This document shows positions 41,329-49,202 of a DNA stretch of 64,000 nucleotides, in pieces. Origin of the DNA: a virus; IMG/VR virus record IMGVR_UViG_3300033149_006567, positions 33,843-97,842 of that record. One strand, 5' to 3'. Below the pieces are notes generated by a model. That model did no database searches, was not told where the DNA came from, and worked only from the letters and a program-made list of their open reading frames with translations. The first letter of the stretch is position 1, and each line of letters opens with the position of its first letter. Both the position numbers and the translations under genes were made by a program.

Positions 41329-42077
41329 GAATTTCTTTAAGAGACATAGAGCTCTACTCGAGATGCCCCCTTCTTTGCCAGCGAGAGCAAGGTGGCGGGA
41401 CAACTCCTGCAGTATTTTCTCCTGGTATTTTTTCTCACCAGGAGAGGGGGTCGCTGTACCACCAGATTATCTATGGAGCGTATTCTCATCGCTTACTTGC
41501 CGGGAAGGATTTGGAGTGGCGCTTTATCCGGAAAAGATTGAGTTCTTTTTATGCAAAACCTATGTCTCGGATGGCTTCCAATTCCGTTGAATACGGCAAG
41601 CTAAAAGACTCCCTAGAAGTCGAAATAGCCCGTTTAATAAATTGGTATAAGAACTATTATAGGCGAGACCTGCGGAGTGGACTTCCTCACTTGGAGGCAA
41701 ACGTTCAAGTAGGAAATGTAAGTATAGTTAACATCCTTCCTTTGTACCTAACTAAGGCGGGACGAAAAGAAAGCTGTCTATTTTGGCCCGTAGTATCTCC
41801 AGACAGAGTGGACGTAAAGGGACTATATAACGATATATACGTAAGGGCCTCTCTTTGGCTGGCTTCTAGATATCTTGGGGCGGAAGTCACCTCTTTCGAG
41901 GTCATGTATTTTAACGGGAATGTTTTAAAAAAGGAGGAGATGAACGTTCATAAAGGAAATGATTCTATTGGTCGGGTAATACAAAATATTGCCAGAGGAA
42001 TTGGCGAAAGGATATTTTATCCTTCAAGAGGAGCGCACTGCGGGCAGTGTGTACATAAAGAGGAGTGTGTGCTATGA
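41325..42077 (+). CDS. Cas4-like cysteine-cluster protein with degenerate nuclease core
   Basis: The 250-residue product opens MRISLRDIELYSRCPLLCQ and ends GAHCGQCVHKEECVL, the N- and C-terminal cysteine sites of Cas4/AddB Fe-S proteins. The middle shows no clear GxxD...ExK, so nuclease activity is doubtful. It differs from the better preserved homologue at 32692. An Fe-S protein that binds DNA without cutting is one possibility. Confidence 0.55.
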   Translation: MRISLRDIELYSRCPLLCQREQGGGTTPAVFSPGIFSHQERGSLYHQIIYGAYSHRLLAGKDLEWRFIRKRLSSFYAKPMSRMASNSVEYGKLKDSLEVEIARLINWYKNYYRRDLRSGLPHLEANVQVGNVSIVNILPLYLTKAGRKESCLFWPVVSPDRVDVKGLYNDIYVRASLWLASRYLGAEVTSFEVMYFNGNVLKKEEMNVHKGNDSIGRVIQNIARGIGERIFYPSRGAHCGQCVHKEECVL

Positions 42078-42229
42078 GTATTGAATTCGTTGATAGTGAA
42101 GGAAAAGTTGTCTTTGTGCAACGCGATAAGGATAGGCAGCCTATCCCTATTGAAAAGCTCAGGGGCATTGAAGGCTCTGAAGACAAGGAATCCCCAGAAG
42201 ACGAAGAGGAGGAAGAAGATGCCGTTTGA
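42074..42229 (+). CDS. Small acidic protein
   Basis: The ATG overlaps the previous stop (ATGA at 42074). The 51-residue product starts MSIEFVDSEGKVVFVQRD and ends in an acidic tail (SPEDEEEEEDAV). Its end overlaps the next start by 11 bases. The tight coupling on both sides supports a real gene; function unknown. Confidence 0.55.
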   Translation: MSIEFVDSEGKVVFVQRDKDRQPIPIEKLRGIEGSEDKESPEDEEEEEDAV

Positions 42230-42575
42230 TTGGAGTAAACCGAAACGTCGAGAGAGAGAATTGATAGTTTGCGAGGAGTGTGGAGGAACTTATTTCGAAG
42301 CAGTTGATGCTTCTCAGTATTTTGCCGATCACTCGGTGGTGCTGGGACAACAGATTCCTCCTCGACCAGATCAAGCTCCTTTTCAATTTTTGAGGTGCAT
42401 ATTATGCGGAAAGCTCCGGGAACCTAACGTGTTGCGCGGTGCCAGAGACTGTATGAACGAAAAGTACGATGCTTTTCTGGATCAACTTGAAGAAAAGAAA
42501 GAAAAAGAGAAGATAGAGAAGGAGTCTAAGGAGAAAATTGTCGAAAAGGAAGTAATTCCCGCAGAGGACCTTTGA
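42219..42575 (+). CDS. Zinc-finger-like protein with charged tail
   Basis: The ATG at 42219 follows GAGGAGGAAGAAG and gives MPFDWSKPKRRERELIVCEECGG. CEEC at 19-22 and CILC near 60 form a probable zinc site. The last 35 residues are Glu/Lys-rich (EKKEKEKIEKESKEK). It is likely a small nucleic-acid-associated protein; no family was recognised. Confidence 0.55.
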   Translation: MPFDWSKPKRRERELIVCEECGGTYFEAVDASQYFADHSVVLGQQIPPRPDQAPFQFLRCILCGKLREPNVLRGARDCMNEKYDAFLDQLEEKKEKEKIEKESKEKIVEKEVIPAEDL

Positions 42576-42919
42576 TGCGATTCAAAGTCAAAAATACAGA
42601 TCTTTTTCTAATGCCAGGCAACCCCCATATGCTTCACCTGGCCACCGTTTCCTATGGGCTGAGAGAATTTGTGGCAATGGTATGCCTAAAGGGTCCCAAG
42701 CAGGGGTGCTGTTACATAGAAGAGGTTGTGTTAAATACGGTAGATTTTACTACAGATGTTTTTGCAAATTTAAAATTCATAGAAGATGACGAGCTTGCTT
42801 TTGATTTAGCTAAGTTTTTAGAGGATAGACAGGTCTTGGATATTCCCAAACGAATTGAGGAAATAATGACCTTCCCCGCCTATGCCTCGATCAGGAGACA
42901 GCTTTCGGGAGAAACATGA
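42575..42919 (+). CDS. Unrecognised small protein
   Basis: The start is the ATG overlapping the previous stop (TGATG, 42573-42577). The 114 residues have a mixed fold with four cysteines or fewer and no membrane segment. No motif was recognised. It is coupled at both ends, so it is probably real. Confidence 0.55.
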   Translation: MRFKVKNTDLFLMPGNPHMLHLATVSYGLREFVAMVCLKGPKQGCCYIEEVVLNTVDFTTDVFANLKFIEDDELAFDLAKFLEDRQVLDIPKRIEEIMTFPAYASIRRQLSGET

Positions 42920-43572
42920 TGAGAATCAAGATCGGGTTGTTTGCTTTTTTAGTGTTCTTTCTGGTGGCATGCAGTAATCATTTGTATATAACTCCGTCTC
43001 ATCAGGCAACTCGTCATTGGTGTTGGGCTTCTACCCTAGTGATGCTAGCTAAACACTATAAAGGTTTTCAGGTAAATGACTGCGAAATGGTTAGTGCGAT
43101 TAACGAGGAGACAGGGAGAACCTTCTTTTGCTGTGACAACCCAGACGGTGATTGCCTAAGGGGGGGGTATCCTTCAGACGTGATGATAGGACTAGAAAAC
43201 GTTCTTAAAATAAAATATCGCCTTGTTTATCGTGCGGCTGAATTCGATGAGATAATATCCTCCATTAATGCCGGAAATCCCATTTTGATACTGAGGTATT
43301 ATATATGGGGCGGAGGACATGCTCAATTGATAACAGGATACAATTGGAGAGACAAGACCATTTTGGTGGCAGATCCTACACATGGGAAAGAACTAAGGGT
43401 TCCCTTTGATAAGTTTACTTCAAGCGTAAGGCGGGGTGTGTGGCGAACCACATTTTTTATCACTGACACCCCTCTTCCTTATGACGCAAAGCCTATGTGT
43501 GAGTGGCTCTGCGCAGAGGGGGACTGCTTTAGGATGCGATGTAAATCGCGGGAGGACTATCTGTCCCAGTGA
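42916..43572 (+). CDS. Papain-like cysteine peptidase lipoprotein
   Basis: The 218-residue product has a lipoprotein signal peptide (hydrophobic residues 5-18, lipobox LVACS). The mature part has RHWCWASTLVMLAKHY with the catalytic Cys, GGGHAQLITGYNW with the His and ILVADPTHG with the third residue, as in papain-like C39/C70 peptidases. Two cysteine-rich stretches (FFCCDNPDGDC; CEWLCAEGDCFRMRC) suggest disulfides outside the cytoplasm. It would be exported and lipid-anchored in the host envelope, where it could cleave a host surface protein or act in superinfection exclusion or lysis. Confidence 0.7.
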   Translation: MMRIKIGLFAFLVFFLVACSNHLYITPSHQATRHWCWASTLVMLAKHYKGFQVNDCEMVSAINEETGRTFFCCDNPDGDCLRGGYPSDVMIGLENVLKIKYRLVYRAAEFDEIISSINAGNPILILRYYIWGGGHAQLITGYNWRDKTILVADPTHGKELRVPFDKFTSSVRRGVWRTTFFITDTPLPYDAKPMCEWLCAEGDCFRMRCKSREDYLSQ

Positions 43573-44006
43573 AGTTAAGTCGGTTAAAATATGCCTACAG
43601 AGAGTCAGCCAGTCAATTACATATAGCTGTCGGCGAAGCCCTTCGGAATTCTCCCTATTTCCAGAACTATCGCATATATCAGGAGTATCCCGTGTCCCGA
43701 GTAAACTCTGACTATTATTTTAGTCGGGAACATTTTGATTTTGTTCTTCCAGAACTTCACCTGGTAATAGAGGCCCACGGCATGCAGCATTTTCGTCCCT
43801 CCAGTTTTGGGAGAGAGGAAACGGACACCCTAGAAAAGTTTTCAGAGCAAAAGAAAAGGGATAGGAGAAAGCGGCAGGCAGCCCTAGAGGCCGGATATCT
43901 CTACTTGGTGGTCACCTATAAGGAATTAAAAAAAATAACCGGTGATTTCCTTTGGGATAGGTATATGTCTCTTTGGGAGTCAGAGGAGGAATTCGATGGG
44001 AGTTAA
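43569..44006 (+). CDS. Vsr/EDxHD-like endonuclease
   Basis: The GTG start overlaps the previous stop. The 145-residue product contains YYFSREHFDFVLPELHLVIEAHGMQHF and later KRDRRKRQAALEAGYLYLVVTY. This is the DFxxP...VIExxGxxHF...D..K...A pattern of Vsr-type and phage-borne homing-like nucleases. The catalytic D and E/H are present. It could be a free-standing mobile endonuclease or a phage repair/recombination nuclease. Confidence 0.65.
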   Translation: MKLSRLKYAYRESASQLHIAVGEALRNSPYFQNYRIYQEYPVSRVNSDYYFSREHFDFVLPELHLVIEAHGMQHFRPSSFGREETDTLEKFSEQKKRDRRKRQAALEAGYLYLVVTYKELKKITGDFLWDRYMSLWESEEEFDGS

Positions 44007-44715
44007 AATTAAAAATCTTGTTGACGTTTTACCTAGGCACCCAGTTAAAAAGTATAAAACGCGAGCTATTTCGGATATTAAGCGCTTAGTTCTCCATTGC
44101 ACTCCACCATTTGTTGAAAGTCCAGAGCAAATAGCCAACTATGATATAAGTCCAACCACTGTTTGGCCAGATGGAGTGGTCCGGGAGAATCACATATCGA
44201 AAGACGGCTGTCCCGCTTGCACCTATACTTATCTCATTAAAAGGCTGGACATATGGCAAACGTTAAATCTCGATGAAATAGGATGGCATGCAGGGGTTTG
44301 GAATAAAGGATCTGTCGGAATAGGCTTGCTCTATAATCCCTGTGACCTTGACGGAGTTGATGACGGTAGTATTGAACCTCCTTCTACTACGTATAACTCT
44401 GCTGTTAGACTTTGCGGAGCCCTTGCTCTTAAATTGGGTCTATCTCCCGATGAAGTTGTTGGACATCGGGAGCTCAGGGGGACTGGCTGGTTTATGTTTA
44501 AGGGGTCGAAAAGATTGAGGAAAACTTGTCCTGGTCTGTCAATTGACATGAAAGAGTTTCGACACAAAGTCGCGAAGAACATGCAGTGGACCCTAGCTCT
44601 TCTTAAGGCGTACAGGGGGGAAGTTGATGGCATTTGGGGTCCTCAGTCTCGGGCCGCTTTACATTATTTCTGGCTGGCTAACTTTAGAAAGAGGGATCTA
44701 GTTTATGAGCAGTAG
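43996..44715 (+). CDS. N-acetylmuramoyl-L-alanine amidase (endolysin) with peptidoglycan-binding tail
   Basis: The ATG at 43996 lies 6 bases after GAGGAGG. The 239-residue protein has the Amidase_2/PGRP zinc site: LVLHCTPPF near the start, IGWHAGVWNKGSVGIGLLYN in the middle and GHRELRGTG...KTCPG at the end. The C-terminal 50 residues (LLKAYRGEVDGIWGPQSRAAL) are half of a PG_binding_1 repeat. It has no signal peptide, so export would need a holin. It is one of two cell-wall enzymes in the window. Confidence 0.8.
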   Translation: MGVKIKNLVDVLPRHPVKKYKTRAISDIKRLVLHCTPPFVESPEQIANYDISPTTVWPDGVVRENHISKDGCPACTYTYLIKRLDIWQTLNLDEIGWHAGVWNKGSVGIGLLYNPCDLDGVDDGSIEPPSTTYNSAVRLCGALALKLGLSPDEVVGHRELRGTGWFMFKGSKRLRKTCPGLSIDMKEFRHKVAKNMQWTLALLKAYRGEVDGIWGPQSRAALHYFWLANFRKRDLVYEQ

Positions 44716-45292
44716 GAATCGTTTTCAAAAAGTTATCTGGAGTCAAGTCGAAGAGCGCTTTTTAAAAAGGAATCGGGATAAACTTCCTTTAACTCAGCTT
44801 ACTCAAGAACTTGCCAAGTCAGTTAGTGCCATCAAGAGAAAGTTGGACGAATTTGACGGCAAACCAGCTCCAATCAAAAAAAATAAAGTGTCTCGAATAG
44901 GACGTCGCAAGGACTTGGGCATTTCGGTTAGATCGGGCTGGGAGGCGAATTGCCTGAGATACCTTAATCATTTAGAAATTAAATGGGAATACGAGCCTGA
45001 AGTTTTTTTCTTTGAGGGGATTAAGCATGGGACAGTTTCCTATACCCCCGACATTTATTTGCCCGAGAAAGATATCTGGATTGAGGTAAAAGGACAGTTA
45101 ATCCCGAAGGCTCGCACAGCCATCCGGAGATTCAAGAAGCATTATCCTAAAAAATTTAAAAGACTTCAAATGATAGTTGGCAGGCTCAACACAAAAGCCG
45201 ATAAATTCGCCAAGCAAATGAAGATACCCATCTTCGCGTACTACAATGAGCTGGACAAAGAATTTAAGGATGTGATCAAGTATTGGGAATAG
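44705..45292 (+). CDS. PD-(D/E)XK nuclease (T7 endonuclease I/TnsA-like core)
   Basis: The 195-residue product has an N-terminal SANT/HTH-like region of about 55 residues. A nuclease core follows: VRSGWEANCLRYLNHLEIKWEYEP, then YTPDIYLPEKDIWIEVKGQ with D, E and K of the active site. This layout recurs in phage junction resolvases and phage-borne homing nucleases. Its start overlaps the amidase stop. Confidence 0.7.
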   Translation: MSSRNRFQKVIWSQVEERFLKRNRDKLPLTQLTQELAKSVSAIKRKLDEFDGKPAPIKKNKVSRIGRRKDLGISVRSGWEANCLRYLNHLEIKWEYEPEVFFFEGIKHGTVSYTPDIYLPEKDIWIEVKGQLIPKARTAIRRFKKHYPKKFKRLQMIVGRLNTKADKFAKQMKIPIFAYYNELDKEFKDVIKYWE

Positions 45293-45918
45293 ACACCACA
45301 GACGTTCTTCTCTCCCACAGAAAGACTGCTCAGAAACTTTTTCGCCTTACCACCGGCACTTACCATAAATTAGATTCTTACCGAAAACATTTCTATAGTT
45401 TTCTCGGCAACCCTCCAGAGGGGATTGAAGCCGCTCTCCAGGACTTACTCGGCACTTCTTGGGAGCCAGAAGACATATACCAGGAAATTTATCTAGAATT
45501 CCACAAGACTGTTTTAAGATATTTCTCCCGAAAAGGCCGAAAAACGCGCAGGAGGCCCTATAGCCTAAAAAAACTACTCTACCTAAGGGGGACCCTCCGT
45601 CTCACCACGATCATTCGTCAGAAGCTAACCTCGAGACAACGAGAGGCACTTCTGGCCCCGTTACCCCCCCCTGCTCAGCCCGCGCCACTGAGCCCCCTAG
45701 GCGCCATTGCCCCGAATCGATTATTTAAGATATGTTCTCATTTAACACACCTTCCCATTAGAGACAGAGTATTTCTCTACAGATTTTTAGTCGAAGATAA
45801 ATCTCTTAATGAACTCAAGAGTGAGTTCGGTGGAGAATATAAGAATTTAAGAGAAATACTTGATCGGGTAGGGGAAGCTTTGTATCCTGAACTTACTCGG
45901 AAGTTTCAGTCTCGGTAA
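45283..45918 (+). CDS. Possible divergent sigma-like factor
   Basis: The product is 211 residues from a TTG start that overlaps the previous stop. Residues 60-85 (WEPEDIYQEIYLEFHKTVLRYF) recall sigma region 2 (DLxQE). The C-terminal 55 residues (LPIRDRVFLYRFLVEDKSLNELKSEFGG...LREILDRVGEAL) have the helix spacing of region 4, a DNA-binding HTH. A proline-rich linker (LPPPAQPAPLSPLG) joins them. The match is by pattern only. It ends the plus-strand operon, convergent with the next gene and overlapping it by 26 bases. Confidence 0.4.
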   Translation: MGIDTTDVLLSHRKTAQKLFRLTTGTYHKLDSYRKHFYSFLGNPPEGIEAALQDLLGTSWEPEDIYQEIYLEFHKTVLRYFSRKGRKTRRRPYSLKKLLYLRGTLRLTTIIRQKLTSRQREALLAPLPPPAQPAPLSPLGAIAPNRLFKICSHLTHLPIRDRVFLYRFLVEDKSLNELKSEFGGEYKNLREILDRVGEALYPELTRKFQSR

Positions 45919-46444
45919 TTTCTTCTCTGGCAACATCTTCGACGGTTTCTTCTTCGGGAATATCGACCGCGTCAGATTCTTCCCATTCCTGCTTAAGATG
46001 TCTCATCTTTTCGTTCCATGCTTTGTCCATCTCTTCTCTGTTTATTACCTTTTTGTCTAGCAGGACAGTAAATAGTGTAGCCGTCTGCTGGCGCATAAAG
46101 AAATTGTTTGCCTTCTCTTCTTCAAGTCCCTGAATCAGATTGGCCACGTCATTAAGCAGCATGTTAATTACCGTCTCATGTGCCTTCAGAACAGAAAACA
46201 GAGCCCCGATACACTTCTTTACATCCCCCTTGCTTAGGGGATTTTTGGCGAGTTTCCTCGCGAGAGTATTTATGGCAGCATTTTTTTCCTCTTTCATTTT
46301 GGTAAATATCTCTACTTGTTTTTCCTGTTCAGCCTTGCGAGAATCCTCTGTGCTGGACAAACGCTCCCCATCGGGACCTACGATACTCGAGTCGCCAGGA
46401 TCGCCGCTTAGAGGACGTCCTGAGAGATCTACTACCTTACCCAT
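45893..46444 (-). CDS. Unrecognised helical acidic protein
   Basis: This 183-residue protein has a disordered-looking N-terminus (LSGRPLSGDPGDSSIVGP), a helical core and a Glu-rich C-terminus. There is no known motif. The ATG overlaps the UDG stop by 8 bases, so it is translated with the repair genes upstream. Its 3' end overlaps the convergent plus-strand gene. Confidence 0.55.
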   Translation of the reverse strand: MGKVVDLSGRPLSGDPGDSSIVGPDGERLSSTEDSRKAEQEKQVEIFTKMKEEKNAAINTLARKLAKNPLSKGDVKKCIGALFSVLKAHETVINMLLNDVANLIQGLEEEKANNFFMRQQTATLFTVLLDKKVINREEMDKAWNEKMRHLKQEWEESDAVDIPEEETVEDVAREEITETETSE

Positions 46445-47066
46445 TGATAACCTCCTGGATTAATTGTTTGAACTTAAGGGCGTGAGCCCACATTTTCCTC
46501 TTCGTCTGTTCGTGAAAATCTTTCCCCCTTTTTTTGGAGTGCAAAAGATAACTGGGATGATACATAAAAAACAGCTTTATCTGCTGGCCACTAGGGGCCG
46601 TCCAATTTCTGCTGGAGCCTACGTAATCTCCCACTCTTATTTGAGGTTCTTTCAGAAAGGCCTTAATCGCGGATCCTCCCAGGAGACAAATAACCCTGGG
46701 CTTTAGTAGCACTATTTCTCTTTCCAAGAATCTAGAGCAAGTGTCAATAATCTCTCGAGTAGGGGACAGGTTCTCTCTTCCAGATCCTTTTGGCGCTCGG
46801 GGGCGAGCCTTGACTACGTTGGTGACATAAAACTCCTTCAGCCCTATCCCTTCCACCATTTGGTCAAATATTTTCCCGGCAGGACCTACGAAAGGGACGC
46901 CCTCTCTTTCTTCTATCTTACCCGGGGCTTCTCCAATAAACCACACCTTTGCATCTGGACTTCCTCGATAGATGACATGTCTTTTAAATTCCGGATCTTG
47001 TCCCAGAGGACAATCTCTGCAGAGATGGATCTCTTTCACTAGTTGTTGAAAAAGTTTAGTTTTCAT
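46437..47066 (-). CDS. Family 4 (Fe-S) uracil-DNA glycosylase
   Basis: The 209-residue product has CRDCPLG near residue 16 and VWFIGEAPGKIEEREGVPFVGPAGKIF, the family 4 motif 1 with the activating Glu. VTNVVKARPR follows, then MYHPSYLLHS as motif 2. Cysteines for the 4Fe-4S cluster are present (CxxC; Cys near 109 and 125). It removes uracil from DNA. Bases 47067-47177 upstream hold no gene; a weak promoter may be there (TTGTGT, 18 bases, TACAAT), but it is not convincing. Confidence 0.85.
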   Translation of the reverse strand: MKTKLFQQLVKEIHLCRDCPLGQDPEFKRHVIYRGSPDAKVWFIGEAPGKIEEREGVPFVGPAGKIFDQMVEGIGLKEFYVTNVVKARPRAPKGSGRENLSPTREIIDTCSRFLEREIVLLKPRVICLLGGSAIKAFLKEPQIRVGDYVGSSRNWTAPSGQQIKLFFMYHPSYLLHSKKRGKDFHEQTKRKMWAHALKFKQLIQEVING

Positions 47067-47177
47067 TCGGATGTTCCTATTCGATAAATTGTAATTACAA
47101 AAGGTATGTTAACACAAAAGGGTATATGAAGGCAAGAACTATTTAGCCCAAAAGGACGTAAGGCTTTGCATAAAGAA

Positions 47178-48026
47178 TCAGGTTTCAAAAACATCAGCGA
47201 ATAAGGCAGCCACGGGAGAACGTTCACATTTAGAAAGCTCCACGACCGCCACTAATTCGCTGGCCTTGGCGAGAGGGTCATTGATAAAGCGAGCGATACC
47301 AGTTTTTTCTATGGTTATCTTTTCATCTCGCTGAAGCATATCGCCCATGATGACTATTTTGCTTTTTTCACCCACTCGAGTGCCGAGCGTAACTAACTCG
47401 TGGAAGTCGAGGCATTGTGCTTCATCCCCGATAACAAAAGAGTCCCACCAAGAGGCCCCTCGAATGAGCTGTAGAGGAATAAAATCCATACGGGCAGATT
47501 CCTCTAGCATTTCTAGGTCTGGAGCTCCAGTGATTTGTTCGATGTTATTGATATAGTTCTGCAGATAAGGCCCAAATTTTTCTTTTATATCACCTGGAAG
47601 TATGCCCAGCTCTCTCTTCCCTACCTGACTCATGGGCCGAGTAAGTATCATTCTCTGATACTCTTCTTTCCGAATTTTTTCAAAAGCACATGCCATGGCG
47701 CAGATGGTTTTTCCCGTCCCGGCCCTTCCCGTGAGAACTACAACAGGAACTGAATCGTCCAATAAGACATCCATGGCCATTACTTGTTCTTTATTCCGAG
47801 GTCGGATTCCTGCGGCCCGAAGCTTGGGGTCAACAAGATAAAGTTCGGTGTTTTTGACTCGAGTAATTGCAGATTGGCTTTCGCCATTTTTTAGAACAAC
47901 GAACATGTTCGGATAGAGGGCGTGTCGTCTGTCGGGAATTTCGACCTTTCCTTTGGCGTAGATTTCGTCTATTAGTTCAGATTGCACAGAAAGCTCTTTA
48001 ATGCCAGTGTACAGCTTGGTGCTCAT
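47178..48026 (-). CDS. phoH: PhoH-like ATPase
   Basis: The 282-residue protein has Walker A VVVLTGRAGTGKTICAMACAF near residue 96, LTRPMSQVGKRELGILPGDIKEKF, and Walker B FVIGDEAQCLDFHELV near 202, followed by KIVIMGDMLQRD. This is the PhoH/SF1-like ATPase signature common in phages. The N-terminal 90 residues are a short version of the region that in longer PhoH2 proteins carries a PIN nuclease; no PIN is seen here. An AAGGA site precedes the ATG. Confidence 0.85.
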   Translation of the reverse strand: MSTKLYTGIKELSVQSELIDEIYAKGKVEIPDRRHALYPNMFVVLKNGESQSAITRVKNTELYLVDPKLRAAGIRPRNKEQVMAMDVLLDDSVPVVVLTGRAGTGKTICAMACAFEKIRKEEYQRMILTRPMSQVGKRELGILPGDIKEKFGPYLQNYINNIEQITGAPDLEMLEESARMDFIPLQLIRGASWWDSFVIGDEAQCLDFHELVTLGTRVGEKSKIVIMGDMLQRDEKITIEKTGIARFINDPLAKASELVAVVELSKCERSPVAALFADVFET

Positions 48027-48052
48027 TCAGCATTATCCTTTCAGCAGATTGT

Positions 48053-49135
48053 TTAGAATTCTCCTGTTACGTCAGGAAATATAGAATGGGATTCGGCTTT
48101 AAGAGTTAACTTGGCGAGTCCGACAGGAGTCGGGGTATAGAGCTTTTTGAGGGCATACATAGGAAAGTTAAGAATGCATCCGGTTCGAATGCAAAAAAAC
48201 TTTTTGATACCCGCTTGGGTGTAGTGTACCCCAGGGGAGGCCCTAAGTCTATGGTCGTGCCCAAGGCAGTACACATCTGCTCCGGGGAGGGTATTTCTCA
48301 GGCTTTCGAACTCTCTGTCATTAGAGAGGGCAGCACTTTGTCCATGATTCGTTACGAAGAGATAGCCTTGTGCTCCAGACGAAGATTTAACTGTAACCTT
48401 TAGATAGTTAGGGGCAGCATGGAAGTGGGCCCCGAACATATCGGCCATCAATCTAGTGAGAGAAATACTGGTAGACTTGACTATGCGTTCTTCGTGATTT
48501 CCCTCTATTAACCAGAGGGCTTTATGACTGACTGGCTTGAGAATAGCAAGCAAGCCTCGGAATTGATCTTCTGGGGTAAGTTTTTGACCCCATGTAGGGA
48601 TCTTATAGTTGGCGGGAATAGACTCAAGAAGGTCTCCCATGCCGAACCAATAGCAGTTCTTTTTGTTTTTAATATAGTCAACTACGCCGAGAAGATACTC
48701 CTCATTGCATTGATGGTTTCCAAAATGAACGTCACCTATCGGAATAAGCTCTACGGCTTTAGATTTTCCGACATCGAGAGTGAACTCCTTGACTTGTCCG
48801 GTATACTGTAAAAGATTTTTCTCGGGTTCTAAGGGAACGACATCCGTCGGTATTTCAGCCCGTCGAAAAACTTGGTTAACCTCGCCTATTGAAGAGGCCA
48901 GGTTTTCTTCGGCGAAACCTGACGCTAACACCTCATTGATGGCTTCTGTCTCTTCTTCGTTAAGTTTTACAGAAAAGGGAGAGGAACCGGATCTTTGGGA
49001 CTGTTTTTCTATGGCCGCGTAAGTTCTTTTATAGCCCAATTCGTCGAAAATGGTTTTTATTTGCTTCAGAGACGCTTTGGGTGGATGCAGATATTGGAGA
49101 AGCTCTAATTCTCTGTCTGTCCATTTAATGCTCAT
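48053..49135 (-). CDS. Calcineurin-like metallophosphoesterase with N-terminal helical domain
   Basis: The ATG at 49135 lies 6 bases after AGGAGG, so this start (MSIKWTDRELELLQYL) is preferred to an upstream one overlapping the polymerase gene. The product is 360 residues. Residues 1-45 look like a SANT/HTH helical domain. The phosphoesterase core has IPIGDVHFGNHQ, YWFGMGDLLES, LIEGNHEERI, VTNHG and CLGHDHRL, the five metal-binding blocks. Such proteins act on DNA ends or nucleotides in phages. It has its own promoter and operator-like palindrome. Confidence 0.8.
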   Translation of the reverse strand: MSIKWTDRELELLQYLHPPKASLKQIKTIFDELGYKRTYAAIEKQSQRSGSSPFSVKLNEEETEAINEVLASGFAEENLASSIGEVNQVFRRAEIPTDVVPLEPEKNLLQYTGQVKEFTLDVGKSKAVELIPIGDVHFGNHQCNEEYLLGVVDYIKNKKNCYWFGMGDLLESIPANYKIPTWGQKLTPEDQFRGLLAILKPVSHKALWLIEGNHEERIVKSTSISLTRLMADMFGAHFHAAPNYLKVTVKSSSGAQGYLFVTNHGQSAALSNDREFESLRNTLPGADVYCLGHDHRLRASPGVHYTQAGIKKFFCIRTGCILNFPMYALKKLYTPTPVGLAKLTLKAESHSIFPDVTGEF

Positions 49136-49166
49136 TCTGACCTCCTGGCCTAAATTCTCTTCCCCC

Positions 49167-49196
49167 ATTATAACATGGCCTGTCCGTAACGGACAG
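49167..49196 (-). promoter_or_regulatory. Promoter with palindromic operator
   Basis: On the minus strand TATAAT (49172-49167) lies 32 bases upstream of the ATG at 49135. The expected -35 region is occupied by the perfect inverted repeat CTGTCCGTAACGGACAG (49180-49196; 8-bp arms, 1-bp centre). The -35 box itself is poor (CTGTCC/TGTCCG), as in regulated promoters. A dimeric repressor or activator could bind the palindrome. It starts in the 6 bases after the polymerase stop. Confidence 0.5.
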
Positions 49197-49202
49197 ACAT
49201 TT

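Noticed and set aside
49180-49196. The palindrome as a transcription terminator of the polymerase gene
   Set aside because: It is not followed by a T-run on the minus strand and overlaps the promoter region instead.
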